DNA from: Streptomyces sp. NBC_01210
GTDB lineage: Bacteria > Actinomycetota > Actinomycetes > Streptomycetales > Streptomycetaceae
NCBI RefSeq assembly: GCF_036010325.1
Contig: NZ_CP108549.1
Coordinates: forward strand, 7,564,001-7,628,000
Direction: 5' to 3'
DNA length: 64,000 bases
Under the pieces are notes generated by a model. The model was not told the DNA's origin. It saw only the letters and a program-made list of their open reading frames with translations, and did no database searches. Shown one piece after another: positions 43,000 to 52,101 of this stretch (positions within the stretch are counted from its first letter, which is position 1; the number at the start of each line of letters is the position of its first letter). Made by a program: the position numbers and the translations under genes.

Positions 43000-44025
43000 G
43001 TGCGACCCGTCACCTCAACGCTCCGTAAGTCCGCGATCGGCGCGGCGGCCCTCGGGCTCCTGGGTTCACTGGCTCTGACGGCTTTCCCTGCCGCCGGCGC
43101 GGTCCCGGAGGCCCCGCAGGCTGTGGCTCCCGCAGCCTCGGGCGCGATGGCCGCAGCACCGTACGAATATCTCGGCTGGGGCAGCCCCCAGAAGCCGACC
43201 GACGTCATGGCGGCGACCGGCGTGAAGTGGTTCACGCTCGCCTTCATCCTCTCCGACGGCGGCTGCAACCCGAAGTGGGACGGCAGCCGCGGGCTCAAGG
43301 GCGGCTCCGACGAGAGCGCCATCAAGTCCATACGGGCGGCGGGCGGTGACATCGTCGTCTCCGTCGGCGGTTGGAGCGGCGCGAAGCTCGGCGAGAAGTG
43401 CTCCAGCGCCACCGCGCTCGCCGGGGCGTACCAGAAAGTGATCGATGCGTACAAGCTCAAGGCCTTCGACATCGACATCGAGAACACCGAGTTCGGCAAC
43501 GCGACGGTGCGTCAGCGGGTCGTCGATGCGCTGAAGATCGTCGAGCAGAAGAACCCCGGCATCGTCACCTACATCACCATGGGCACCACCCCGAGCGGCC
43601 CGGACGCCACCGGCAAGGACCTGATCAAGCGCGGCGCCAAGGCGGGACTGGCCGCCGACGCCTGGGTGATCATGCCCTTCGACTTCGGCGGCCACAGCGG
43701 CAGCATGGGCCAGGCCTCGGTCAGCGCCCTCGAAGGCCTCAAGGGTGCCGTCAAGAGCGCGTACGCATACAACGACGCCGTCGCCTACCAGCACATCGGC
43801 GTCTCGTCGATGAACGGCAAGACCGATGAGGCCGGAGAGACCGTCACCCAGGGCGACTTCAAAACGATCCTCGCCTACGCCCGGCAGCACCACATCGCGC
43901 GCTACGCCTTCTGGTCGGTCAACCGCGACCGCAGCTGCGGCTCCGGCGGCGACGCGGACGCCTGCAGCGGCGTGTCCCAGTCCCCCTACGCCTACACCAA
44001 GATCGTCGCGCAGTACGCGGGCTGA
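43000..44025 (+). CDS. Secreted GH18-family chitinase-like protein
   Basis: 341 residues from GTG 43000, 5 bases after the GH27 stop. Signal peptide (SAIGAAALGLLGSLALTAFPAAGA), then a GH18 barrel: GVKWFTLAFILSDGG, GGDIVVSVGGWSG (SxGG motif) and LKAFDIDIENTEF, the DxDxE signature with catalytic Glu161. Chitin or another N-acetylglucosamine glycan is the expected substrate. There is no carbohydrate-binding module, unlike its neighbours. Confidence 0.9.
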   Translation: MRPVTSTLRKSAIGAAALGLLGSLALTAFPAAGAVPEAPQAVAPAASGAMAAAPYEYLGWGSPQKPTDVMAATGVKWFTLAFILSDGGCNPKWDGSRGLKGGSDESAIKSIRAAGGDIVVSVGGWSGAKLGEKCSSATALAGAYQKVIDAYKLKAFDIDIENTEFGNATVRQRVVDALKIVEQKNPGIVTYITMGTTPSGPDATGKDLIKRGAKAGLAADAWVIMPFDFGGHSGSMGQASVSALEGLKGAVKSAYAYNDAVAYQHIGVSSMNGKTDEAGETVTQGDFKTILAYARQHHIARYAFWSVNRDRSCGSGGDADACSGVSQSPYAYTKIVAQYAG

Positions 44026-44058
44026 CACCCCACCCCCACACCCCCCACGGAGGAACAC

Positions 44059-45150
44059 ATGCGACGCAGCAACTCAGTCGGCACGGCGGCTGTGGCGGGC
44101 GCGGCAGCGCTCGTCGCAGGGCTCGTCCAGTCGGCGAACGCCGGCGAACCGGCGGCCGTCGGAGCAAAGGGCGCCCCGACCGGCATCACCACCATCTCCA
44201 CCGGCTGGACGATCCCGTGGGGCACCTCCTGGATGCCCGACGGCTCCACGGCCCTGGTCACCGAGCGCAACTCGTTCAAGGTCTTCAAGGTGACACCCAC
44301 CGGTGCCAGGACGCAGGTCGGAGCCGTCCCCAACTCCCAGACCACGGGCGGTGAAGGCGGACTGATGGGCGTCGCCGTGGACCCGGACTGGGCGTCGAAC
44401 CACTACGTGTACTTCATGCACACCTCGTCCGACGGCAACCGCATCGCCCGTATGACGTACGACGGTTCCACGCTCAAGGACTACAAGGCCCTGCTCCAGG
44501 GGATCAAGAAGAACAAGTACCACAACGGCGGACGGCTGGCCTTCGGCCCCGACGGCTATCTGTACGCCACGACGGGCGACGCCCAGACCGGCTCCAACGC
44601 CCAGGACAAGAACTCCCTCAACGGCAAGATCCTGCGGATGACGAAGGACGGCAGGCCCGCGCCGGGCAACCCGTTCAACAACTATGTCTTCAGCATGGGC
44701 CACCGCAACCCGCAGGGCATCGCCTTCGACCCGCAGGGCCGGCTGTGGGAGGCCGAGCTCGGCCAGAGCTCCAAGGACGAGCTCAACCTCATCAAGGCGG
44801 GCAAGAACTACGGCTGGCCGACCTGTGAGGGCAACTGCTCCGTCTCCGGGATGACCAACCCGAAGAAGACCTGGAGCGTCTCCGAGGCCTCGCCCAGCGG
44901 TGTCGCGATCGTCGACGGCGCGGTGTACATGGCGGCGCTGAAGGGCGAGCGGCTCTGGCAGATCCCGATCAACGCAGGCAACGAGAACGTCGGCACGGCG
45001 AAGGCGTTCTACGTCGGCAGATACGGGCGGCTGCGCGCGGTCACCAAGGTGCCGGGGTCGAACCAGCTCTGGCTCTCGACGACGAACGCGGACGGGAACG
45101 GGGGTGAGCCGGCCGGCTCCGACAAGATCTTCCGGGTGACGATCGGCTGA
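44059..45150 (+). CDS. Secreted PQQ-dependent sugar dehydrogenase (soluble GDH-like)
   Basis: 363 residues with an N-terminal signal (VGTAAVAGAAALVAGLVQSANA). The six-bladed propeller of soluble glucose/aldose dehydrogenases is marked by WTIPWGTSWMPDG, GEGGLMGVAVDPDW, KNKYHNGGRLAFGPDGYLYATTGD (catalytic His), YVFSMGHRNPQGIAFDP, WEAELGQSSKDELNLI and YGWPTCEG. It oxidises aldoses with PQQ as cofactor. It is the last gene of the run that begins with pqqA, so cofactor synthesis, sugar release and sugar oxidation are encoded together. GGAGG lies before the start; a strong terminator follows. Confidence 0.92.
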   Translation: MRRSNSVGTAAVAGAAALVAGLVQSANAGEPAAVGAKGAPTGITTISTGWTIPWGTSWMPDGSTALVTERNSFKVFKVTPTGARTQVGAVPNSQTTGGEGGLMGVAVDPDWASNHYVYFMHTSSDGNRIARMTYDGSTLKDYKALLQGIKKNKYHNGGRLAFGPDGYLYATTGDAQTGSNAQDKNSLNGKILRMTKDGRPAPGNPFNNYVFSMGHRNPQGIAFDPQGRLWEAELGQSSKDELNLIKAGKNYGWPTCEGNCSVSGMTNPKKTWSVSEASPSGVAIVDGAVYMAALKGERLWQIPINAGNENVGTAKAFYVGRYGRLRAVTKVPGSNQLWLSTTNADGNGGEPAGSDKIFRVTIG

Positions 45151-45179
45151 CCGGTCTCGGTGACCGGTCGTCAAGACCG

Positions 45180-45215
45180 CTGCCCCGCGCGGGGCGCACG
45201 CCCCGCGCCGGGCAG
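45180..45215. terminator. Terminator ending the pqq-glycosidase operon
   Basis: A 16-bp GC-rich stem (arm CTGCCCCGCGCGGGGC, one mismatch) with a 4-base loop, 30 bases after the dehydrogenase stop and 25 bases from the convergent ligase gene stop. It can serve both directions. Confidence 0.85.
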
Positions 45216-45239
45216 CGCGAGAGGTCCAAAGAGATCACG

Positions 45240-47063
45240 TCAGTGGTAGAGCGCGTCCACCTCGACCGCGTACGCCGCCTCGATCGCCTTCCGCTTGAGC
45301 TTGAGCGAAGGGGTGAGCAGCCCGTGCTCCTCGCTGAAGGGATGCGCCAGGATCCGGAACGTACGGATCGACTCGGCCTTCGACACCAGGGTGTTGGCGG
45401 CCACCACCGCCCGCCGGACCTCCGTCTCCAGCTCCGGGTTGCGCACCAGCTCGGCCGCCGGGAGCGGCGGCTTGCCCTGCATCGCCAGCCAGTGGTCGAC
45501 GGCCTCCTGATCGACGGTGACCAGTGCCGCGATATACGGCCGGTCGTTGCCGACGACGATGCACTGCGACACCAGCGGATGGTTGCGTACCCGCTCCTCC
45601 AGGCCCGCGGGCGAGACACTCTTGCCGCCCGAGGTCACCAGGATCTCCTTCTTCCGCCCGGTGATCGTCAGATAGCCGTCCTCGTCGAGCGCTCCGAGGT
45701 CCCCGGTGGCCAGCCAGCCGTCGTGCAGAACGGCGTCGGTGGACTTCGGGTCGCCGAGATACCCCGAGAAGACATGGGCGCCGTGCAGCCACACCTCGCC
45801 GTCATCCGCGATGTGCACCGTGGTGCCGGGGATCGGCTGACCGACCGTGCCGTACCGGGTGCGCTCGGGCGGGTTGGCCGTCGCCGCGGCGGTCGTCTCG
45901 GTGAGTCCGTACCCCTCGAAGACAGTGACGCCCGCGCCTTCGAAGAAGAGGCCGAGCCGCCGGTCCATGCCCGAGCCGCCGGACATCGCGTGCCGTACGC
46001 GGCCGCCCATCGCGTCGCGGACCTTCCCGTACACGACCTTCTCGAAGAACTGGTGCTGCAGCCGAAGCCCGGCGGAGGGCCCGGGGCCGAGTCCGAAGGC
46101 CCGTTGCTCGACGGCTTCCGCGTACTTCACCGCCACTTCGACGGCCTTGGCGAAGGGGCCCGACTTGCCGTCGGCCTCTGCCTTGCGGCGAGCTGCGTTG
46201 AAGACCTTCTCGAAGATGTACGGCACGGCCAGGATGAAGGTCGGCCGGAACGCGGCCAGGTCGGGAATGAGCGCGCTCGCCTGCATCACCGGCTGATGGC
46301 CGAGCTTGACCCGGCCACGGACGGCCGCGACCTCGACCATCCGCCCGAAGACGTGCGAGAGGGGGAGGAAGAGCAGTGTGGAGGCCTCGTCGCCCGGCCG
46401 CGAGTGGAAGACCGGCTCCCACCGGCCGATCATGGTGTCGCTCTCGAACATGAAGTTGGCGTGGGTGAGCACACAGCCCTTGGGACGGCCGGTGGTGCCC
46501 GAGGTGTAGATGATGGTGGCGATGGAGTCGGGGGTCACCGCCCGCCGGTGCCGGTGCACCACCTCGGCGTCGATGTGCGCGCCCGCCTGGACCAGTTCGG
46601 CCACCGCGCCGGCGTTCAGCTGCCAGAGCCGCTTCAGCTGCGGCAGCCGGTCGATCACCGAGCCGATGGTCATGGCGTGGTCCTCGTGCTCCACCATGCA
46701 GGCCGTGACCCCGGAGTCGTGCAGCATCCAGAAGACCTGCTCGGCCGAGGAAGTGGGGTAGACCGGCACGGACTGGGCGCCGACCGTCCACAGCGCGAAG
46801 TCGAACAGCGTCCACTCGTAGCGCGTAGGGCACATCAGCGCGACGCGGTCCCCGAACCGCACCCCGTGCGCGAGCAGCCCCTTGGCCAGCGCCAGCACCT
46901 CGTCACGGAACTGGGCGGAGGTGACGTCCTGCCATTCTCCGGCATCGTCCTTGCGGCCGAGCGCGATCCGGTCAGGGTCGTCCAGGGCATGGTCGAAGAC
47001 CGCATCCGCCAGTCCGCCGACCTGAGGCGCCGCGGCCATGGGTGGGACAGTGAACTCGCGCAA
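45240..47063 (-). CDS. AMP-dependent long-chain fatty acid-CoA ligase
   Basis: 607 residues from TTG 47063, chosen because AAGGAG lies 7 bases upstream. The adenylate-forming signatures are IIYTSGTTGRPKGCVLTH (P-loop), FEGYGLTETTAA, WLATGDLGALDEDGYLTITGRKKEILVTSGGKSVSPAGLEE, with the late catalytic Lys in LTPSLKLKRKAI. It activates fatty acids to acyl-CoA via acyl-AMP. Single-gene transcript, convergent with the pqq operon. Confidence 0.93.
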   Translation of the reverse strand: MREFTVPPMAAAPQVGGLADAVFDHALDDPDRIALGRKDDAGEWQDVTSAQFRDEVLALAKGLLAHGVRFGDRVALMCPTRYEWTLFDFALWTVGAQSVPVYPTSSAEQVFWMLHDSGVTACMVEHEDHAMTIGSVIDRLPQLKRLWQLNAGAVAELVQAGAHIDAEVVHRHRRAVTPDSIATIIYTSGTTGRPKGCVLTHANFMFESDTMIGRWEPVFHSRPGDEASTLLFLPLSHVFGRMVEVAAVRGRVKLGHQPVMQASALIPDLAAFRPTFILAVPYIFEKVFNAARRKAEADGKSGPFAKAVEVAVKYAEAVEQRAFGLGPGPSAGLRLQHQFFEKVVYGKVRDAMGGRVRHAMSGGSGMDRRLGLFFEGAGVTVFEGYGLTETTAAATANPPERTRYGTVGQPIPGTTVHIADDGEVWLHGAHVFSGYLGDPKSTDAVLHDGWLATGDLGALDEDGYLTITGRKKEILVTSGGKSVSPAGLEERVRNHPLVSQCIVVGNDRPYIAALVTVDQEAVDHWLAMQGKPPLPAAELVRNPELETEVRRAVVAANTLVSKAESIRTFRILAHPFSEEHGLLTPSLKLKRKAIEAAYAVEVDALYH

Positions 47064-47269
47064 TGGCCTGCTCCTTGTGGCGCTCCGCACAGCGCCGTGA
47101 CGCTACCCCACGCCGCCGCCGGGCGGGAGAGGCTTGTGGAAGTGTGGACGAATGGCATCACCACAGGTCAGCCATAGATATCCAGCCACAACAAGGAGCG
47201 CTCGGGCGCGGTTCTGACCTCAGAGTCAGGATGCCGCGCCCGAATCTCCACCGAATCTGTACGGTGCGC

Positions 47270-48769
47270 TCACCTGCGCTCTACGGGTATCGGGGTTTTG
47301 GTCTGGACCAGTCCCTCCGGAGCGGTGGAGGCCCGCACCCACACCAGCACCGCGAGGCCGGCCAGCAGCCCGGCGATCCCCGCGGTGACCGCGGCGGTGT
47401 TCAGCCCCGAGGCGAAGGCCGCGCGCAGCACCTCATCCGTCGCCGTACCGCGCAGCGCATCGACACCGCCGCCCGCGAGTGTGTGCGCGGCGTCCGCGGC
47501 TCCATCGACGCCGGCGGTATCCAGCGACCGGGTCATCCGGGCGGCGGCGATCGTACCGAAGATCGCGACGCCGAGCGCGAAACCGAGCTGGCGGAAGGTG
47601 TTGACCGCGCCGCCCGCCATGCCGGCGTTCCGCTGCGGTACGGAAGCCAGCGCGGCGCCCGCGAGTCCGGGCGAGACCAGCCCCACACCGACACCCGACA
47701 CGGCGAGCCCGGCCGTCAGGGCTGCCCAGCCCGAATCCGCGTCCAGCACGGCCTGCGCCAGCGTGCCGCCGCCGATGAGCAGCAGCCCGCCGCCGATCAC
47801 CCACCGGTGCGGGGCGCCGTGCAGCAGCCGACCGGACGCCGCGGCCACCACGAACGCCGTGGCGGCGAGCGGCAGCAGCGCGAGACCGGCCCGGACCGGA
47901 CTCATGCCGAGCACCGTCTGCAGCCAGATCGAGAGGTACGGCATGACGCCGAAGGCGGCCGCATTGTACGCCAGACCCGCCGCCATCACGGCCATGAACG
48001 AAGGCCGCCCGAACAGGGACAGATCGATCAGCGGATCGGCGACGCGGCGCTCCACCGCGACGAAAGCGGCAAGCGCGACAGCCGCCACGGCAAACGTCGC
48101 GCCGGTCCGCGCCGATGCCCAGCCCTCCTCGCCGGCCCGCACCACCGCGTACGTCGTGGCCCCGGCGAACAGTGCGAAGGCCGCCGTACCGGCCCAGTCG
48201 ACCCGCCGCGCGCCCCGCTCGGAGGGCCGTATCGCGCGGAGCGTCAGCCAGATCGCCGCCACGCTCACCGGCAGATTGATGAAGAAGATCCACCGCCAGC
48301 CCAGGCTCTGCGTGAGCACTCCGCCGAGCACGGGCCCGAGCGCGGCGGCCGCCCCGCTGACCGCGCCCCACACCCCGAGGGCCAGGGACCGGTCCCTGCC
48401 CTCGTACGCCGCGCTGAGCAGCGACAGGGTGGTGGCGAACATCGCGGCCGCGCCGAGCCCCTGGACGCCGCGCATCGTGATCAGCGCGACCGGTCCCGAG
48501 GCCAGCCCGCAGCCCAGCGACGCCGCGGCGAACAGCGCCGTGCCCGCCACATACATCCGGCGTCGCCCGATCACATCGGCCGCCGCCCCGGCGCCGAGCA
48601 GCAGCGCCGCCAGCACCAGCGCATAGATGTCGATCACCCACTGGAGATCGGTGAGCGAGGCATCCAGCGCGCCCGCCATGTCGGGCAGCGCGACGATCAC
48701 CACCGTCACATCGAGCAGCAGCATGAATGTCCCCAGACAGACCGCGGTCAACGGTCCCCACTTGTGCAT
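47270..48769 (-). CDS. MFS transporter, DHA2 (14-span) drug efflux family
   Basis: 499 residues from ATG 48769. The start MHKWGPLTAVCLGTFMLLLDVTVVIVALPDM, motif A (GAGAAADVIGRRRMYVAG) and antiporter motif C (AALGPVLGGVLTQSLGWRWIFFINLP) identify a DHA2 proton antiporter with about 14 helices. Such pumps export antibiotics or other toxic compounds. It is divergent from an Lrp/AsnC regulator 115 bases away, its probable controller. Confidence 0.93.
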   Translation of the reverse strand: MHKWGPLTAVCLGTFMLLLDVTVVIVALPDMAGALDASLTDLQWVIDIYALVLAALLLGAGAAADVIGRRRMYVAGTALFAAASLGCGLASGPVALITMRGVQGLGAAAMFATTLSLLSAAYEGRDRSLALGVWGAVSGAAAALGPVLGGVLTQSLGWRWIFFINLPVSVAAIWLTLRAIRPSERGARRVDWAGTAAFALFAGATTYAVVRAGEEGWASARTGATFAVAAVALAAFVAVERRVADPLIDLSLFGRPSFMAVMAAGLAYNAAAFGVMPYLSIWLQTVLGMSPVRAGLALLPLAATAFVVAAASGRLLHGAPHRWVIGGGLLLIGGGTLAQAVLDADSGWAALTAGLAVSGVGVGLVSPGLAGAALASVPQRNAGMAGGAVNTFRQLGFALGVAIFGTIAAARMTRSLDTAGVDGAADAAHTLAGGGVDALRGTATDEVLRAAFASGLNTAAVTAGIAGLLAGLAVLVWVRASTAPEGLVQTKTPIPVERR

Positions 48770-48884
48770 TGACGTCCTCCGTCGGTTTCGGTTCGCTACG
48801 CGTCGTACGATCAAGGAAGCGCCCCTGATCCGGCAGCCGGCGCGCGTTCGCCGCCGGAATCCGACATGAGGAGTGTGTGCAGCG

Positions 48885-49865
48885 GTGGAATCCCACCTCC
48901 CGGACGCGCTTGACCTGCAGTTGCTGCATGCCCTGGACACCGACGGACGCGCATCCTTCAGCCGCATCGCCGCCGTGCTGGGCGTCTCCGACCAGACGGT
49001 CGCCCGCCGATTCCGGCGGCTGCGTGCCGAGTTCGGAGTACGCGTCGTCGCCGTCCGCGACGTCGAACGCCTCGGCCAGGAGCAGTGGATGCTGCGGCTG
49101 CGCTGCACCCCCGACGCCGCCGACTCCATCGCCCGCGCCCTCGCACGCCGCCCCGACACCGCCTGGATCGGTCTCACTTCGGGCGGTACGGAGGTCGTCG
49201 GCATGACCCGGATGCGTACCCGAGGCGAACACGACGACCTGCTCCTCGGCAAGCTCCCGCGCACCCCGAGCATCGTCGAGATCCGCGCCCACCAGCTGCT
49301 GCACGGTTTCTACGGCGGCCCCTCGGGGTGGCTGGGCAAAAGACGCGCGCTCACCCCCGACCAGGTCGACGCCCTGCGCCCGGTGTTCGGCGAGGCGCCG
49401 ACCCCGGACGGGGGGACGCGCATCACCGCCGACGACGAACAGCTGGTCGCCGCGCTTGAAGGCGACGGCCGGGCGAGCTTCGCCGAACTGCAGGCGGCCA
49501 CCGGTCGCTCGGAGTCCGCCGTACGCCGCAGGCTCGACCAACTCCTGCGCTCGGGCGCGCTCTTCATCGACGTGCAGTTCGACTCGGGCGCCTTCGGCTT
49601 CGGCACCAGGGCCCTGCTGTGGATCACCGCGGCCCCTTCGGCGATGGATGCCGTCGGCCGAGCGCTCGCCACCCATCCGGAAGTGGCCTTCGCCGCCGCG
49701 ACGGCCGGCCACTGCAATCTGGTGGCGGTCATCGTCTGCCGCGACACGGCCTCCGTCTACCGCTACTTGAACGAGGATCTGGGCCGTCTGGAGGGCGTGC
49801 AGCATGTGGAGTGCGCGCCGGTGCTGCGAACGGTGAAGCAGCTGCGGTACGAGGAGCGCCGCTGA
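48885..49865 (+). CDS. Lrp/AsnC-family regulator with two HTH-RAM halves
   Basis: 326 residues from GTG 48885 (GTG 48873 is the other option; GAGGAG ends at 48873). It contains two tandem Lrp-type units: DALDLQLLHALDTDGRASFSRIAAVLGVSDQTVARRFRRL with its RAM-like region, then DDEQLVAALEGDGRASFAELQAATGRSESAVRRRLDQLLRSG with a second RAM-like region ending VQHVECAPVLRTVKQLRY. Double-length Lrp proteins are common in actinomycetes. It likely regulates the divergent MFS pump. Confidence 0.9.
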   Translation: MESHLPDALDLQLLHALDTDGRASFSRIAAVLGVSDQTVARRFRRLRAEFGVRVVAVRDVERLGQEQWMLRLRCTPDAADSIARALARRPDTAWIGLTSGGTEVVGMTRMRTRGEHDDLLLGKLPRTPSIVEIRAHQLLHGFYGGPSGWLGKRRALTPDQVDALRPVFGEAPTPDGGTRITADDEQLVAALEGDGRASFAELQAATGRSESAVRRRLDQLLRSGALFIDVQFDSGAFGFGTRALLWITAAPSAMDAVGRALATHPEVAFAAATAGHCNLVAVIVCRDTASVYRYLNEDLGRLEGVQHVECAPVLRTVKQLRYEERR

Positions 49866-49910
49866 GCGGCTGTCGCCGAAATCACCGAAGGATCGTGGCG
49901 GGCTTCGTGC

Positions 49911-50837
49911 TCACGGACCGCCTCGGCGACCGGTCGGGCGACTCACCGGGCGACTGACCGGGCGCCGCGGTCCGGCCGGACGGTGCAGCCGGTCGCCGGC
50001 CGCCAGGATGGTCGATGCCAGGGCGTCCGCGGCCTCCTGGGCGGCATCCTGGCGGTGGCCGTGCAGCAGGACGAAGTCCACATCGCCCAGCTCGGGCAGT
50101 CCCGCGCGGGCCGGGACCGGGACCAGGCCGGGCGGAATGAGCCCGCGGGTGTGGGCCATCACGCCGAGCCCGGCCTGCGCCGCCGCGATCAGACCGCTCA
50201 GGCTGGTACTCGTACACGCGATGTGCCAGGCGCGGCCGTGGAGTTCCAGGACCTCCAGGGCGCGGGCGCGTGTGATGCCCGGAGGAGGGAAGACGATCAG
50301 CGGCACCGGGCGGTCCGGGTCCAGCCGCAGCCGAGGTGCGCCGATCCAGGTCAGGGTATCCTGCCAGACCAGCTCGCCGTGGGTGTCGCCTGCCCGGCGC
50401 TTGGCGAGCACCAGATCGAGCCGGCCCGCCTCCAGGCGCTCGTGCAGGGTGCCCGACAGCTCGACCGTGAGCTCCAGATCGACCTCGGGGTGGTCGCGGC
50501 GGAAGGACTCCAGGATCTCGGGGAGCCGGGTCAGTACGAAGTCCTCGGAGGCGCCGAAGCGGAGCCGTCCGCGCAGCCGGGTGCCCGCGAAGAACGCGGA
50601 CGCGCGCTCGTGCGCCTGAAGGATTGTGCGCGCGAAGCCGAGCATCGCCTCGCCGTCCTCGGTGAGCTCCACGCTGTGGGTGTCCCGGCTGAACAGCTGG
50701 CGCCCGGTCGCGTCCTCCAGGCGGCGCACATGCTGGCTGACCGTCGACTGGCGCAGGCCGAGACGGTGGGCGGCCTGGGTGAAGCTCAGGGTCTGGGCGA
50801 CCGCCAGGAAGGTACGGAGCTGGGCCGGGTCGTACAT
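49911..50837 (-). CDS. LysR-family transcriptional regulator
   Basis: 308 residues. HTH: MYDPAQLRTFLAVAQTLSFTQAAHRLGLRQSTVSQHVRRLEDATGRQLFSRD, then a LysR substrate-binding domain (LRFGASEDFVLTRLPEILESFRRDHPEVDLELTV). The C-terminal tail is Arg/Pro-rich and repetitive (RRPVSRPVSRPTGRR). It is divergent from a bile-acid:sodium-symporter-type transporter, which it probably controls. Confidence 0.92.
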   Translation of the reverse strand: MYDPAQLRTFLAVAQTLSFTQAAHRLGLRQSTVSQHVRRLEDATGRQLFSRDTHSVELTEDGEAMLGFARTILQAHERASAFFAGTRLRGRLRFGASEDFVLTRLPEILESFRRDHPEVDLELTVELSGTLHERLEAGRLDLVLAKRRAGDTHGELVWQDTLTWIGAPRLRLDPDRPVPLIVFPPPGITRARALEVLELHGRAWHIACTSTSLSGLIAAAQAGLGVMAHTRGLIPPGLVPVPARAGLPELGDVDFVLLHGHRQDAAQEAADALASTILAAGDRLHRPAGPRRPVSRPVSRPTGRRGGP

Positions 50838-50850
50838 AACCCGAGGCTAG

Positions 50851-50862
50851 CGCGATATCGCG
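50851..50862. promoter_or_regulatory. Palindrome in the LysR/transporter intergenic region
   Basis: CGCGATATCGCG, a perfect 12-bp palindrome 14 bases upstream of the LysR start. It may be part of a LysR binding site, though it does not contain an obvious T-N11-A box. Confidence 0.35.
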
Positions 50863-50986
50863 ATCCGTGATGACAGTCAGTGTGGTGTACGGGATTCCCG
50901 ATCGCCTGGATCAGGAGCACCATGGTGCGGGCACGCCCTGTACCGGGAGCCACCGGCACGCCCTGAACCGAGAGCACGTGGAGCAC

Positions 50987-52024
50987 ATGAGCCGCCGCAC
51001 GTTGCAGTTGCCGTCCTGGCTGCCGGATCCCTACATCACGGCGCTGCTCGGAACGGTGGTCCTTGCGGCACTGCTTCCGGCGTCGGGGGCGGCGGCCGAC
51101 GTGGCCGGCGGGGCGTCGACCGGGGCCGTGGCCCTGCTCTTCTTCCTGTACGGCGCGCGGCTCTCGACGCGCGAGGCGCTCGACGGACTCAAGCACTGGC
51201 GGCTCCATCTGACGGTGCTGGCCTCGACGTTCCTTCTCTTCCCGCTGCTGGGCCTCGCGGCGAAGGGTCTCGAGCCGCTGGTGCTGACGCCGCAGCTCTA
51301 CAGCGGTCTGTTGTTCCTGTGCCTGGTGCCGTCGACGATCCAGTCGTCGATCGCCTTCACCTCCATCGCCCGCGGCAATGTGCCGGCGGCGATCTGCGCG
51401 GGGTCCTTCTCCAGCCTCGCCGGCATCTTCATGACGCCGCTGCTGGCGGCGCTGCTGCTGGGCGGCAGCGCGGGCGGCTTCTCGGCGGACTCGCTGCTGA
51501 AGATCGTGCTGCAGCTGCTGGTGCCGTTCCTCGCGGGGCAGTTGCTGCGGAGGTGGGTCGGCGGCTTCCTGACGCGTCACAAGAAGGCGCTCGGGTACGT
51601 CGACCGTGGGTCGATCCTGCTGGTGGTCTACACGGCCTTCAGCGAAGGCATGGTCGCGGGTGTCTGGCACCAGGTGACACCCGTCCGCCTCGGCGCGCTG
51701 CTGCTCGTCGAGGCGCTGCTGCTCGCGGCGATGCTGGCGCTGACGTGGTACGGGTCGAAGCGGCTCGGCTTCGGCCGGGAGGACCGGATCGCGATCCAGT
51801 TCGCGGGGTCGAAGAAGAGCCTGGCGGCGGGGCTGCCGATGGCGAGTGTGCTGTTCGGGGCACATGCGAGCCTGGCCGTGCTGCCGTTGATGTTGTTCCA
51901 CCAGATGCAGCTGATGGTCTGCGCGGTGCTGGCGAAGCGGCGGGCGCGGGATGTGCCGGCGGGGGCGGTGGTGGCGGGCGAGGCGCGGGAGGCGCGGCCG
52001 GAGAATGCGGGGGCGCGGGGGTGA
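50987..52024 (+). CDS. Bile acid:sodium symporter family transporter
   Basis: 345 residues from ATG 50987 (MSRRTLQLPSWLPDPYITALLG), the family-like start; the frame is open further upstream without similarity. About ten hydrophobic segments, the signature LFLCLVPSTIQSSIAFTSIARGNVPAAICAGSFSSLAGIF and AIQFAGSKKSLAAGLPMASVLFG place it in the SBF-like (YfeH/PutA-like) subgroup. Natural substrates of bacterial members are mostly unknown. The C-terminus is a charged tail. Confidence 0.9.
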   Translation: MSRRTLQLPSWLPDPYITALLGTVVLAALLPASGAAADVAGGASTGAVALLFFLYGARLSTREALDGLKHWRLHLTVLASTFLLFPLLGLAAKGLEPLVLTPQLYSGLLFLCLVPSTIQSSIAFTSIARGNVPAAICAGSFSSLAGIFMTPLLAALLLGGSAGGFSADSLLKIVLQLLVPFLAGQLLRRWVGGFLTRHKKALGYVDRGSILLVVYTAFSEGMVAGVWHQVTPVRLGALLLVEALLLAAMLALTWYGSKRLGFGREDRIAIQFAGSKKSLAAGLPMASVLFGAHASLAVLPLMLFHQMQLMVCAVLAKRRARDVPAGAVVAGEAREARPENAGARG

Positions 52025-52101
52025 GGGGCCCGGGGTGAGGACCCCAAGCCCGCGGCCACCGACGCGAGACCCGGCACCCCAAGCGCCCCCGTCCCGCAGG
52101 C

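Noticed and set aside
45243..47177. A 644-residue plus-strand protein opposite the acyl-CoA ligase
   Set aside because: Shadow frame of a clear ligase gene; Arg/His/Gly-rich with no recognisable domain.
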